A stretch of DNA of 64,000 nt, from NCBI GenBank assembly GCA_900169235.1, contig FWCC01000062.1:1-64000 (forward strand). Reading direction: 5' to 3'. The notes below the pieces were generated by a model that saw only the letters and a program-made list of their open reading frames with translations, was not told where the DNA came from and did no database searches. Made by a program: the position numbers and the translations under genes. Shown in pieces: positions 43,463 through 54,735 of this stretch (positions within the stretch are counted from its first letter, which is position 1; each line of letters starts with the position of its first letter). The DNA comes from Zarea fungicola. Its lineage: Eukaryota; Ascomycota; Sordariomycetes; Hypocreales; Cordycipitaceae.

Positions 43463-46400
43463 ATGTACTCTGACCGCGATGGGACTGCTACCAAGCAGTC
43501 TCAATCCACCTATGACACGCACTTGCGATTTCTCCGCCTTGCTAGCAGTGTGCTGTCATCCATTGGTTTTGGAGCCGTGGCTACTGGCGGAGAATACAGC
43601 TGCACTCCTTCTCAGTGGTTGATTGACTGTATTTGGAGATGCAATTGGCACCACGCTGCCTCGTTCCTTTGGGTAGGTCTCCCAGGCGGCGCGCAGCTGA
43701 TCAAGTCGCATTTGGACTACATTCGTTTGCTAACAATTGCATTGTTCATAGCCCATTCTCTGTTTTCACAGCCTTGCTTTGTATATGAAGGAAGATCCTA
43801 TATCTACGTATCAATCTGCTCTTCGCGGCACACTGATGTCGTCGCTGCTGATCTACTCTCGACTGCTGATCCTGTTGACCGACGGAGAAGGCAGTAATGC
43901 CCCATCACTGGTCCCGCTCCAGCTCTTCTGCGCCCTCTCCTTTCTCGTTGTCCAACTCCTATTTCCACGTCACCCTCAAACTTTTTCTACTGATGGACGC
44001 CCTGTTGATGCTGAGGGCAGTTCCTCCCTGTTAGTCCGATTCTCAATGGTTTGGTGCCACAGCGCGCTTGACATCGCGGGCAAGTCAGATGATTTGAAAA
44101 CAATTCCAGAGTTGGGATACGAAGCAAGAGCATCAAGTCAATCCGTCATCACTGTGCCATCTCCTCAGCCGTACGTTTGGAATCGCATCCTTATAGAGCG
44201 CCTTCCTCTCTTCGTCAAGCAGTACACTGTCGTCTTTATGCGCGCCGGCTTTGCGCTTGGATCTCCGTACTGTTTGAAAGGCCTCTTGAAGAGCCTGGAG
44301 AGATCAGAACATGTGACTATTGAGGCCTGGATGTGGTTTGCGGGGATTGGTGCTTCTGCTACCGTCGAGACAATCGCGCTCAACTACACAGCATGGACCC
44401 AGATGTCAGAAATATGCATCCCTGTCAAGGCACAGCTCTTCACCTCCATCTTTCAGAAGCTACTGCGAAGAAAAGGCTTAAAAGAACAGAAAAATATATC
44501 CAAGCTAGTCTCAGAAACCCCTGACGTTATTAATGTTCTGTCAGCCGACGCCTCCTCGCTATCGTTTTACGCGGCCATCGCTTACCTTGTTCCTCTTCGG
44601 CTATTCAAGTTTGTCTTGGCTGTCTGGTTCTTATACAGGCTCCTCGGTTGGAAAAGTACATTCACTGCTGTTGTGGCAACCCTGGCATGCTTTTCTGGCC
44701 ACCATTCCACGGTCAAGCAGACAAACGTAGCGCGACAAAAGGTTCGGTCGTCTCGCGATCGGACGACGAGTGCCTTGAAGGAAGCATTATCTTCACTGCA
44801 CGAAATCAAATTTTCTTCCCTTGAACTGCAATGGGAAACACACATAGATTCTCTCCGCGAGCAGGAACTCCGTGAGCTGAGCTACAGTCGAACTGCTGCA
44901 ACCATTCGTGGAATCTGGTATACAGCTGCTCCGTTTATCGTTATTGTTTCTGTGCTTTGCACCTACCTATACTCTGGTGGATATCTCACTCCGTCTGTCG
45001 TATTTCCAATGATTACTGTGCTGCACCAGCTTCAGGAAACATTAAGTTTTATTCCGACGGCTTTGAAAGACTACTTCTACTCGAGTGACACCTCTGGCCG
45101 CATTGACAAATATTTGTCGTCATCAGAAATAGAATTGAAGATAGAGCCATCTCCATTAGGAACAGTTGTTTTTGAGGATGCTACTATTACGTGGCCGATG
45201 GACGACTTCCATAAGATGAGAGATTCCCAGAAAACAGAAACTGGACCTGGAAGGTTTTTACTACAAGGTTTAAATCTGGAATTTCCTTTTGGCGAATTGA
45301 GTATTGTGTCTGGAAAGATAGGTTCTGGCAAAAGCCTACTGCTCTCAGCTATTCTCGGCGAGGCTGAACTTCTGCAAGGTCATATCAAGGCGCCGTCTGC
45401 CGCAGGCTGTTCCGACTGTGTTGCATATGTGTCTCAAGTCCCTTGGTTGCAGAGTGGAACAATACAGGAAAATATTCTGTTTGGTAGTCCACTCGATCCA
45501 GACAGATACAATACTGTGGTGTCGTCCTGTGCACTGCTGCCAGACTTCCATGCTCTTCCTGATGGGGACCAGGCCAAAGTCGGACTGAGAGGTGTCAAGC
45601 TTAGCGGAGGACAGCGCACTCGGGTCAGTTTTGCTCGGGCTCTCTATTCTTCCGCAAAATTACTGGTTCTTGACGATATTTTCTCTACTCTTGACACAAA
45701 TGTGTCGAAGGAGATTTTATGCACTTTAACCGGAGAGCTCTGTAAGGACCGCACGCGGATTTTGGTGACACACCATGTCTCACTCTGCTTACCTTATGCC
45801 AAATACGTCGTTCACTTGGAAAATAACACAGCATCGTACGCTGGAGCGCCGGAAAGCGTCCCGCAAAACATACAGCATCTTGAAACAAAAGAGCCACTTG
45901 TATCAGGGTCTCCATCAAGATCGTCTTTTTCAAACGACAAGGATGTGACTAAAACGATCGAGACTCGAAACACAGTCCAGAAGAAAACACCCTCAAAGAC
46001 TCCGTGGCATATTTATCGGAGCTATTTCAAGACTGCGGGTGGTTTAAAATCCGCCATTGCCTTTGCATTCTGGATAGTTGCAAGCAGGCTGCTGAACGCT
46101 CTTTCATCGTACCTGTTGGGCCACATCAAGTCGCACGGCAAACCGCTAGCTGCTTCATCAGAATTGCACACGCTTCAAGAAGACTCGACACTGTTGCGTA
46201 GCATTGCTACGTATGCAGGTACTGTCGCTCTGGTGATTATCACAACATCGTTTTCAAAGCTCCAAACAGATGCTACAGCTTTGCGTGCGGCCAGGGTTCT
46301 GTTCCGTCAAATGATATTCACGTCACTTCGAATGCCTTTAACATGGCTGGATACAACATCAATAGGGGCAGTTCTAAAAGATTTCACAATCGATGTACGA

Positions 46401-47834
46401 GTTGTTGACGAGACAGCTCTTACAAGCCTAGCATTGTTTATCGACAGTGCTATTAATGTCCTCGTGGCGATTTTTATCGGGTAGGAAGCTTCACCACCTA
46501 TCTTACCACCTGCAGATGCTAATGAATCCAGCTTAAATACCTCCAAGTACACCAGCATAGCGACAGTTTTGCTTCTGGGTTGGTGCAAACGACTTGCGTC
46601 ACGCTACCATAAAGCCAGTTCTCTGGTGAAGCGCACTGAGGGAGTTTCGACAGCAGATATTCTCGAGCATGTAACAAACACATCTGCCGGGATAGCCACC
46701 ATCAGGGCGTTTGGCGCCAGTGATATGTGTATTAAAGCTATGGAGCGTTACATTGACGTAAACTCCACAGTAAAACGCCATTCTTCTATGTTTAGCCGCT
46801 GGTTAAATCTGCAGATGAGTCTAGCAGGCATCTTGTTTGCTATGGTCACAGGAGGTTTTCTTCTCACTTCCAGGTCTACAAACAATGTGACCTATATTGG
46901 GTTCTCTTTGACCTTTGTTATGGAATTATCTCGCATGATTAGCACTGCATTTGTCAAGTTTACGTCTCTTGAGGAATGCATGAATGCGATATCTTCTGTC
47001 ATCCAGTACATGGAACTCGATATAGAGGATCCAAGTGGCAACGACGTTGCCACTGATTGGCCACCTGAGGGCCTGATTGAGGTGCGAGATCTTCAGGTCA
47101 GCTATGCGGCTAGTCTCCCACCAGTTTTGAGGTCCGTATCTTTTCAAGTTAAGCCAGGGGAAAGAGTTGGTGTTGTTGGCCGCACTGGCTCTGGCAAGTC
47201 ATCTTTGATGCAATCGCTACTCCGCCTACTCAACACGCAAAAGGGGAGCATTAGCATTGATTCCATTGACATTGCTCACATTAAAATTGGTGATTTGCGT
47301 TCAAGAATTGGGTTTATTCCCCAAAACCCTACACTTTTCGGCGGGACAATACGATCCAATCTAGACTACTTCGAGCAGGTATCCGACGACAAGATTAACA
47401 ACGCACTGCGGCATGTCCAGCTTATGGCAGAGGAAGGTGATGCAAATGCTAGTAGTCACTTTACTGCTGAGTCACCCATTGCGGTGGGCGGCGCGAACAT
47501 ATCGCATGGGCAGAGACAACTACTATGCCTAGCCCGCATCATCCTCAAGGATCCCAAGATTATCATCCTGGATGAGGCGACGTCGGCTGTTGATGGCGAG
47601 ACAGATGCACTGGTACAAAAGGTTATCCGGAGCCTATTTCGTGGTACATTAATTGCGGTGGCACACCGTTTAGAGACGGTCGTGTCATTCGACAGGATTT
47701 TAGTTGTTAGGGATGGTGTTTTAGCTGAAGACGGGACTCCAGCAGAGCTGTACCACCGTCATGGGGCATTTTACAATCTTGTACAGGAAAGTCAAAATAG
47801 CGATTTTCTGAAAGAGGCTATTTTGAATGGATAG
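43463..47834 (+). CDS. ABCC-family (MRP-like) full ABC transporter, first copy
   Basis: Three exons: 43463-43672, 43752-46480 and 46532-47834, giving 1413 aa, the size of fungal ABCC pumps. Order: N-terminal membrane part, first membrane domain, NBD1, second membrane domain, NBD2. NBD1 shows Walker A GKIGSGKS near residue 590, signature LSGGQRTR near 687 and Walker B LLVLDD near 709, where the catalytic Glu is replaced by Asp as is common in ABCC NBD1. NBD2 shows GRTGSGKSS near 1196, signature ISHGQRQ near 1302 and IIILDEATSAVDGETD near 1323, so it is fully catalytic. ABCC pumps export organic anions, conjugates and peptides at the plasma or vacuolar membrane. Beside the RiPP genes it is a likely product exporter or self-protection pump. 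The first exon boundary is the least certain. Confidence 0.9.
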
Positions 47835-48204
47835 AATATATGTTTACGTAGTTGACATATTCACTTGTTTAATTATTTCTCCATTATTTATTATTTATTA
47901 TTTATTAATTTATCTATTAAACGATCGATCAATTTTTCAAGTGAAGAGAGCGGCTGACCTGCGCTGCACGACTGTTCGTAAGGATCAGTCGTGATCGCGG
48001 AAACAAGACAGATAGCATATGCTGCTGTCACTCTTTCCACCCGCGACCAGGTAGAAGCCTACGTCTTGTTGCGAATGCCGTTGGCATATTAAGCCTACCC
48101 ATGGCAGTACTCTAACGTCAATCTGCTAAAAGAACTATAAAACCAAGTCCAAAAGCTGTAAAAGCTGTTGTTTTTCACAAGTGCCGGCAAAAAGAAGCAT
48201 AAAA
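47835..48204. other. Intergenic region between convergent genes
   Basis: 370 bp with a TTATTTATTATT-type AT-rich run at about 47,882-47,925 that could serve 3' end formation. No gene. Confidence 0.5.
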
Positions 48205-49702
48205 TTAATCGCAAGAGCAACATTCGCGCGACTTCTCTGCGGTAGGCAGCGATTTATAGACATCAGGCTCATGAGTAAGGTCCACCAATGTGGGCACTGC
48301 GTATAAATTTAGAAGCTGTGCGTCAAAGAGGGATATGAGGGTAGAATCTCTTACTTTGTTCATCAAATCGTCTCTCACTGCCAAGACATTGCACATGTTT
48401 ATACCTGCTGTAGGTTTACAGCCGCCTTCCCGATGAGAATCAAGGTCCACCAGCACCTGCAGCGGGATGTCCTCACGGGCTGCGCTAATCTCTGCATTTA
48501 GCAGGCCCTCTGCAATCCGGAAAATCTCGACATTCAAACATCGTCTCTCTAGCTGGTTCCATTGTCTCGAGGAGGCAAATATACCAGCGATGAGGTTTGG
48601 CAGCCGACAATTGCGACTCAGCCATTGCTCAGAGGTCAATGCGGACGATTCAATAAAGGTTCTACCGTAGTAAAGCGCCATTAATGAATCAAAATTATCA
48701 AACCCTTGCCTCTCAACATGGTCCAAGACAGATTCTATCCTCGTTTCTAATGGTATCTGTGCTGCTTCTATTGGCGACTTATTCTGATCGCTGCCGTGTC
48801 TCGTGGCCTCCGCTCTAGTCAGGGTTGTAGATGCATCGTTTGTTGAAGAGTGCTCGCTTAGCGGTGTGATGTTTCCAATACTCCCTGAGCCATCACATAG
48901 CGGAGAATTAAGATTCAGAGGTTGACCAAACCACAAAGGTGTCCATGAATGGTCTTCAGCTGGCTCGACATGTCGAATTTCGGATAGGCCTGGTCTATTC
49001 TCAGCATCAATTGTAAAGTAAGCAGTGATGGGACAATCGCACTCTCTAGGGCACTGTCTGATTCACTAGAGAGCAAGACACTGGGTCCATATTCAAACTC
49101 CATCAAATTAGTCACCCCATATTCTTCCCTATCCGCCAACCCCTGTATGACTTCTGGTGGTGTGATTGTAGTTGGTTGCGCAAGCATTGATGCATCCGTG
49201 GTTTGCCCTAGGTCTTCAGTAGAAGGAATGTCACCCATTGACCTTTCCATCGGCATCGACTGATCCGTTGCTTCTACCGCTGCATATTGTGTTGGCGACG
49301 ACTTGCTGGTATTCGACTTTGGATGGATTTCTCGTGCTGCTATGTCGGGTGAAGGCGTCAGAGAGGGCCTCAAGATTGGGGAAAAGTCGTCTCCAGGATT
49401 CTCGACGCTGCTACTGCCCAGCCCAGACGAATTTTCGTATTCATCAAGCTTCGCTTGTAGGTCTTTTAGGCGGGCTTTTATTCTACTTCCTAGTAGAGGT
49501 TAGCTTAAGCTCATGGTTTGTTTTAAGATGGAGCTATAACGGTACGATAACTTCTTTGGGCCACCCGGTTCTGCATCCGCTTCTTCTCCTTGGCGTTATG
49601 CGTTTTGCGCAAGTTAGCACTGACAACGGCGCAATCGGTGGTGGATTTTCTTATCGCATCGTCACTGCGAATTTGAGAGACAGAAGTGTTTGGGCTCGGC
49701 AT
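48205..49702 (-). CDS. bZIP transcription factor
   Basis: Three exons: 49702-49546, 49489-48935 and 48884-48205, giving 463 aa. The basic region is rebuilt across intron 1: KEKKRMQNRVAQRSYRSR with the invariant Asn45 and Arg53 spaced N-x7-R, followed by a short leucine-type helix (IKARLKDLQAKLDEY). The C-terminal third (FDNFDSLMALYYGRTF, then WLSRNCRLPNLIAGIF) resembles the conserved tail of a fungal bZIP group often found in secondary-metabolite clusters. Intron 2 (48934-48885, GTGGTT...CTCAG, 50 nt) restores the frame; without it the frame would be shifted. Sitting between transporters in the RiPP region, it is the likely local regulator, by inference. Confidence 0.82.
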
Positions 49703-51798
49703 GGTTGCTTACATCTGGATAGAATGTTTTCGCAGCGGAAGTCTTCACCCTCAAATAATGGCCATTGCCTATAAAGCGCTTCGGAGTGAAGGGTAGCCAA
49801 GGTCGGTCAGTGGCTTATCTTGTCAATGCCAGCTTATGCTGCTTATGCCGCTTTACCAAACCTTGCAGTATAATACACTGGCAAAACCAGGCTGCGTGCG
49901 GGTACGTGCGTCCCATGGATGTCGGATGGCCTCATCCATGCAGGATGATGGTTGGTAAAACGCCTCCTGCAGCCGCAACAGGAGGACTCAAAAGAACTCA
50001 CATAAACCGTAGTTTCTAGGAATATCTGATTGGAATAGAAGTAATACTCGAGGATGTAGAAGATTAGTAAGGCAAAGTACCGCTGTCAGTCTAGGATAGC
50101 CTGATCGCAGCCGTGACATTGCCTCTCGCCATTTTAACGTTAGGCGCTGGAGCTGCCCCTCGCTAAAAGTTATAATAATGTAGGCAGGAAAGCGAGGGCC
50201 GGTCGCTCACATTGTGTTTGTGTGGATCGAGCCAGTCAACTAATGTTGAGCGTAGGTATCGCTTATTGACACGAAGGGCATAACACGCGCAAATTTGTTC
50301 CTTGTCCCCGAACAAGAATAAAGCAACCCAACCAAAAAAGACGCATTTTTACACGGTTATGTTCTTCTAAATTACATGTCGCTTTTTGTATACAGCTGGC
50401 CTACTTCCGCGACACAACTTGGTCGAAGCTTGAGAATTACTAGCAAGGTAGTTATGACGTTGTGATGCATTGTTATTTAGTAGTCGTGTAATCGGCGTAG
50501 AATAACTAGCCCTTCATAACTAGCCCTTCATAACTAGCCCTTCATAACCAGCCCTTCATAACTAAGCCCACTAATAAGAAATGATCCGTCGCCTAAAAGC
50601 GCCGTTCACCATTCGCTCTAACTAGTTAGTCGCTCCAGATTCAATAGCAATTACTCAACTGAGCTTTCCAAAGCAAATCACACTGGTAACACAACTCTGC
50701 CCTTGAAGTCTTTAGATGCGACCTGCCGTGGTTCGCCTTGCCCTTACTCTTTTCTACGGGTGAAAAAATTGGGGCAATCCGTCCAGCGAACTGGTCAAAT
50801 CATGGCTTTCGAATGTCCACCTTGGGTATGGTTTGGACTGTTGCCTTATCTGAACAAGTACCTGTTCTCCGTACCAACCAAGTAGTGAATAGAGGGTGGC
50901 TCCTGAGACTACTATTGTTTCCCTTCGTCATATTGTGCTCAAGTGTTCAAGATTACATATAGCAGGTCGTCACTTTTGGTGTGTATAAAAGGTTTGAATT
51001 CCACGGCTATTCTTTGGCCACGGCCGCGGGTTGGCCATGTCCTTGTAGGCAAATAATGCCGCGCGTGTTTTCCACCGGAAACCCTGGCAGCGGCTGGCTC
51101 AGGACCTTCCCGTTTCAGCGGGACGCGCCTCCAGGAGGATCCGACGCCTGCATGCTCCGCGCGTTGGATGCGTTATAATTAGTTAGTTAATAAATCGCCC
51201 TGCAGAGGCAGTTATCAGGCTGCGCACAACTCACCCAGTGTCACTCACTGTTAGGCTTGCACAGTACAAGATCCTCATTGAGATGCTAGAGCCGCTATTG
51301 ATTTTCAGCAGACGAGTCTAGTAACTAGATTGCTTTTCCAAGTCAGTCATTGGCCGTTGCAATAGCCTCTATGAGGATGAAGTGAAACGTACAATTTGAC
51401 TCTTAAAACTGTTTGCGCGGGACTTTGTTGTTGCTTAATCGGCCAATACAGGACGCAGAAAGCCAAGGTTCTGGCTGCATATTCGGTACCAGAGGCCAGC
51501 ACTATTACCATTATTAAATAGTCGCCCTGTATTTGATAATTGCTGTTTTTTTTGGAGGCGGAGCGGGCCGATTCTCGATCGCTCCAAGTTAGTAGACCCT
51601 TGCCCCTGGTTTGCTGCTTGTCAGGCTCTTACACAAAAGTTCCAGGCAATTAATTGCCCAGCCTGATTGTTGGTACGGCCTAGCTTGCACTAACTACATC
51701 CCGTCTCCATCCGCCTTGTCGACCTCGTCAACCCAGTGAACAAACTGGTTCTATCCAGTCGGACGAATCTCAATCCCCCGTCTGCCTCTGAGGAGCTA
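49703..51798. other. Intergenic region with minisatellite, no gene seen
   Basis: About 2.1 kb. Short open frames near 50,700-51,180 show no domain. Contains the minisatellite at about 50.5 kb. The MFS gene leader occupies the right end. Confidence 0.45.
50502..50570. repeat. 14-bp minisatellite, about 4.5 units
   Basis: Unit AACTAGCCCTTCAT repeated head to tail with one C-for-T change in the fourth copy (AACCAGCC) and a one-base change at the end. Likely length-polymorphic. Confidence 0.9.
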
Positions 51799-53662
51799 AT
51801 GGCTCCTTTGCGATACGACATGAATGATTTGCGGAGTTTCGACAGTGATCAAACTCTGGAAGACGTCGAGGACGCACCATTGTTGGGGAAGCGCCCATCT
51901 CGCCGTGGATTTCAATCACTGTTTATCCGGCACATTCCCGCCCCGTCTGTTTTTCTCTATGTCTGTTTCTTTTTGGTATTGGAACTGGGCCAGTCTCTAC
52001 CAGCGAATTCGATGATTCAGGTAGTCGAGGAGGTTCTTTGCCGCGAGATGCGTGGTACCTCAGACTGCGGTGCAGACGACAATGTACAGGGGTCTCTCGC
52101 CATTCTTATGGGATGGTATCACACCTTTATGATACTACCAGGTTTGTAAATTGTCAGCCATATCCTAGACTGCTATGATTCACAATTCCATCTGCATGTT
52201 TAACTCACTAACTATCCACCCAAGGACTCCTCACCGTGCTACCATATGGAATGCTTGCCGACCGATACGGACAGAAGCCGTTTCTGGCCTTGAGTACTTT
52301 CGGCGTCTTGCTGGCAGGTGCATGCGCAAGAATCATTTGTAAGATCAGCCAAGTTCGCGAGCAGTTATTTAAAAATACTTTCCTGACAAAGATTAAAAAA
52401 AGGTTTCTGGCCCGAAAGATTCTCCATTCATGCGCTCTGGACCAGCCAGCTTCTATACTTCATAGGTGGCGGCCTTCCGGCCTGCAACGCTATTCTCTTT
52501 GCAAACATCACAGGCCTTACTACTGATGCGTCGCGGTTCGTCCACTCACACAAATACCATTCTGCTTTTCGCTGAATGTAAAACATGGCTAATTAGTACT
52601 ACCCAGATCCTCCATCTTCTCCTTCATAATTGCCTTGTCGCTCGGTCCGCGACTTATCGCTACCGTTGCCGCTTCGAGATTAATAAGACTGTACAGCCCG
52701 TGGTTTCTTTTGTGGCTTAGCCAAGGATTTATGGTACTGGCTTGCCTTTTATCCTTTTTTATTATAGAACCAGAGAAGAACAGCAAGCAATCGGATGACT
52801 CTGCAATGCGCGACGCCAGTGTCAACTCCACAGAAGAGCAGCCTGGCGGGCCACCTGGAAGTGGCCGTCTGAAGGATCAGATTTTGAAGAGCTTCCAAGA
52901 AGCCAGGGCTGGTGCAGCTTTCATCATTCAAAAGAGCAGCTCTTTTACCATCAGAATCATTCTGTGCTTGGTATTCATGACATTGGCCTGGCAATGCTCT
53001 GGTGTCAGTGAACAGCTTATGCGGAGGAGATTTGGTTGGAGTTGGGCCGAGGTACGTCTGCGCTTTCAAAATGATTTCTTACTCCGCGACATGTCTCACC
53101 TCTGTTGACACTTCCCATAGCTCTCTTACATCACAGCGTTGCAAATTATTGTCAGCATCATTTCTTGCATGGTTCTACTACCCGTCGTGTCCTACATCTC
53201 GTCGAGCAAGTTCTCCGTCAGCACAACGACGCGGGACCTGGCAGTGGCACGGGCTTGCGGCGTTGTATTTATACTAGGGGCCATTGTTACAATTTTGACA
53301 CCCAACAGTATCGGAATGATTTTCGGTAAGCGCTTTGTTCTTTATTCATCATGTCGCTTCATGGTATTTTGTTCGGGACCTAATCTTCACCAGGTGTGGT
53401 GCTGTTCAACCTGGGCACAGTGTACAACCAGGTCCTCAAAACTCTGCTCGTGGTTGTGGTCGGTGAAAACTCAGTAGTGTTATTTAGTGGTCTCAATATT
53501 CTCGAGACGATTGGCAATCTGGCATCGGCGCCGCTCGTTGCCCAAGCATTCAAGCTTGGTCTGCGCTTGGGAGGGATTTGGATTGGGCTTCCTGTCATGT
53601 TTGGAGGAGTATTTGCCGTGGTTGGCTTGCTGATGCTCGGAGTGAGGAATGGTCCAGTTTAG
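51799..53662 (+). CDS. Major facilitator superfamily transporter
   Basis: Six exons: 51799-52141, 52225-52338, 52403-52535, 52607-53051, 53121-53325 and 53394-53662, giving 502 aa in frame at every junction. A hydrophilic N-terminus (acidic, with DAPLLGKRPSRRG) precedes about twelve hydrophobic helices. The MFS loop 2-3 signature is visible in GMLADRYGQKPFL. A long cytosolic loop rich in Ser, Glu and Gly (about residues 240-275) separates the halves. The substrate is unknown; an ion-coupled exporter or a peptide or nutrient carrier is possible. Located between the bZIP gene and the second ABC transporter, it may belong to the cluster. An in-frame ATG at 51,736 would add 21 residues. Confidence 0.85.
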
Positions 53663-54735
53663 CTCAAATTCATCAAATTCCCAATGATTTGTGATGCTTT
53701 GAATTGAGAATTCAACCGACTACCCATAGCCAACTGCATGAGAACTTGGCCAGCGGTCTTGCACAGGCCACAGGTGTTTGGCACCAGCAACGATGTGACT
53801 GACTTTCTTATGTGAGTGGCATATCATTACAACAGCTAACCATATTCACCGAGTAGATCAGACTAGGGTTTTTCTTTCTCTTTTAAACGACTAGCTCGCC
53901 GGCTAGGAGTAACCCAATCCATTTGCTGGCTGATTACTACGTAAAGGCTACGAAAGCCCGCAAGACTATGAACGTTTGAATGCCTGCATAATATTTGCAC
54001 AACTCTCTGCTCCGTATCATATCCAAAGGCGCCATTTTGACTAGGGGCAGTGGTCTTTTACAGAGCTGGGCTTAACCGGGCGCTGAGCGGTGATTTTATC
54101 TACTTTCGGCGATTGGAGATAATTATTGAATATGCTGGAATTGCACCCAGGCGGCCCTAATTTTATCTATTCGAGTTCGAAGAAAACCTAACCAGTCATT
54201 CCTAATTCGTAACAAATTCCCTAATCTCCCAATGAGCAACATCAAATTGTCGAAAGGCATGCACGTCAGCGCATCGAATAAATAGCATCAAATAATAGCA
54301 CATAAGACTGCCATCAACAGCGGTAAGTATTAAGCAAGTATCTCTACGACACTTTTCGTGCCCCGCACGATATCTCCAGGTTCCTTCACAAACGTGATTG
54401 CGTAAACCAGCCAGAACTCATGCCCTATTCCATGTTTGAACGCCTTGCAGATGAGAATATGCCGACTAACCGTGGCAGGGCTGTGGCAGCGATTGCTGGA
54501 GCGGGCCGCGTCACGCGCCGCCAAAAGTACCTTACAGGACAATAGGTCCATTATATCAGTCCTATGATGCTGATGCCAGCCTGATTTCCCCTTTCAAGTG
54601 ACAGAAGCCAGTCGGTCCACCACAGGCAAAAAAAAACAGTAGATTCTGTGAATTAGAGGCCACTAATCTAGTGCATTTCGCCTGAGGTGTTGGGAGAGAC
54701 AGGAAGCTGCGGCGACCTGCCCGCATTATTGAACA
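53663..54735. promoter_or_regulatory. Upstream region of the second ABC transporter gene
   Basis: About 1.1 kb without a gene. Holds the second copy of ATTACTACGTAAA. Confidence 0.45.
53933..53945. promoter_or_regulatory. Second copy of the ATTACTACGTAAA element
   Basis: Identical to the 13-mer at 43,041-43,053 and in the same orientation relative to the downstream ABC gene, about 790 bp before its ATG. Candidate bZIP site; weak on its own. Confidence 0.35.

Noticed and set aside
48885..48936. Apparent frameshift in the bZIP gene
   Set aside because: A 50-nt GT-AG intron (48,934-48,885) joins the frames with correct phase, so no mutation needs to be assumed.
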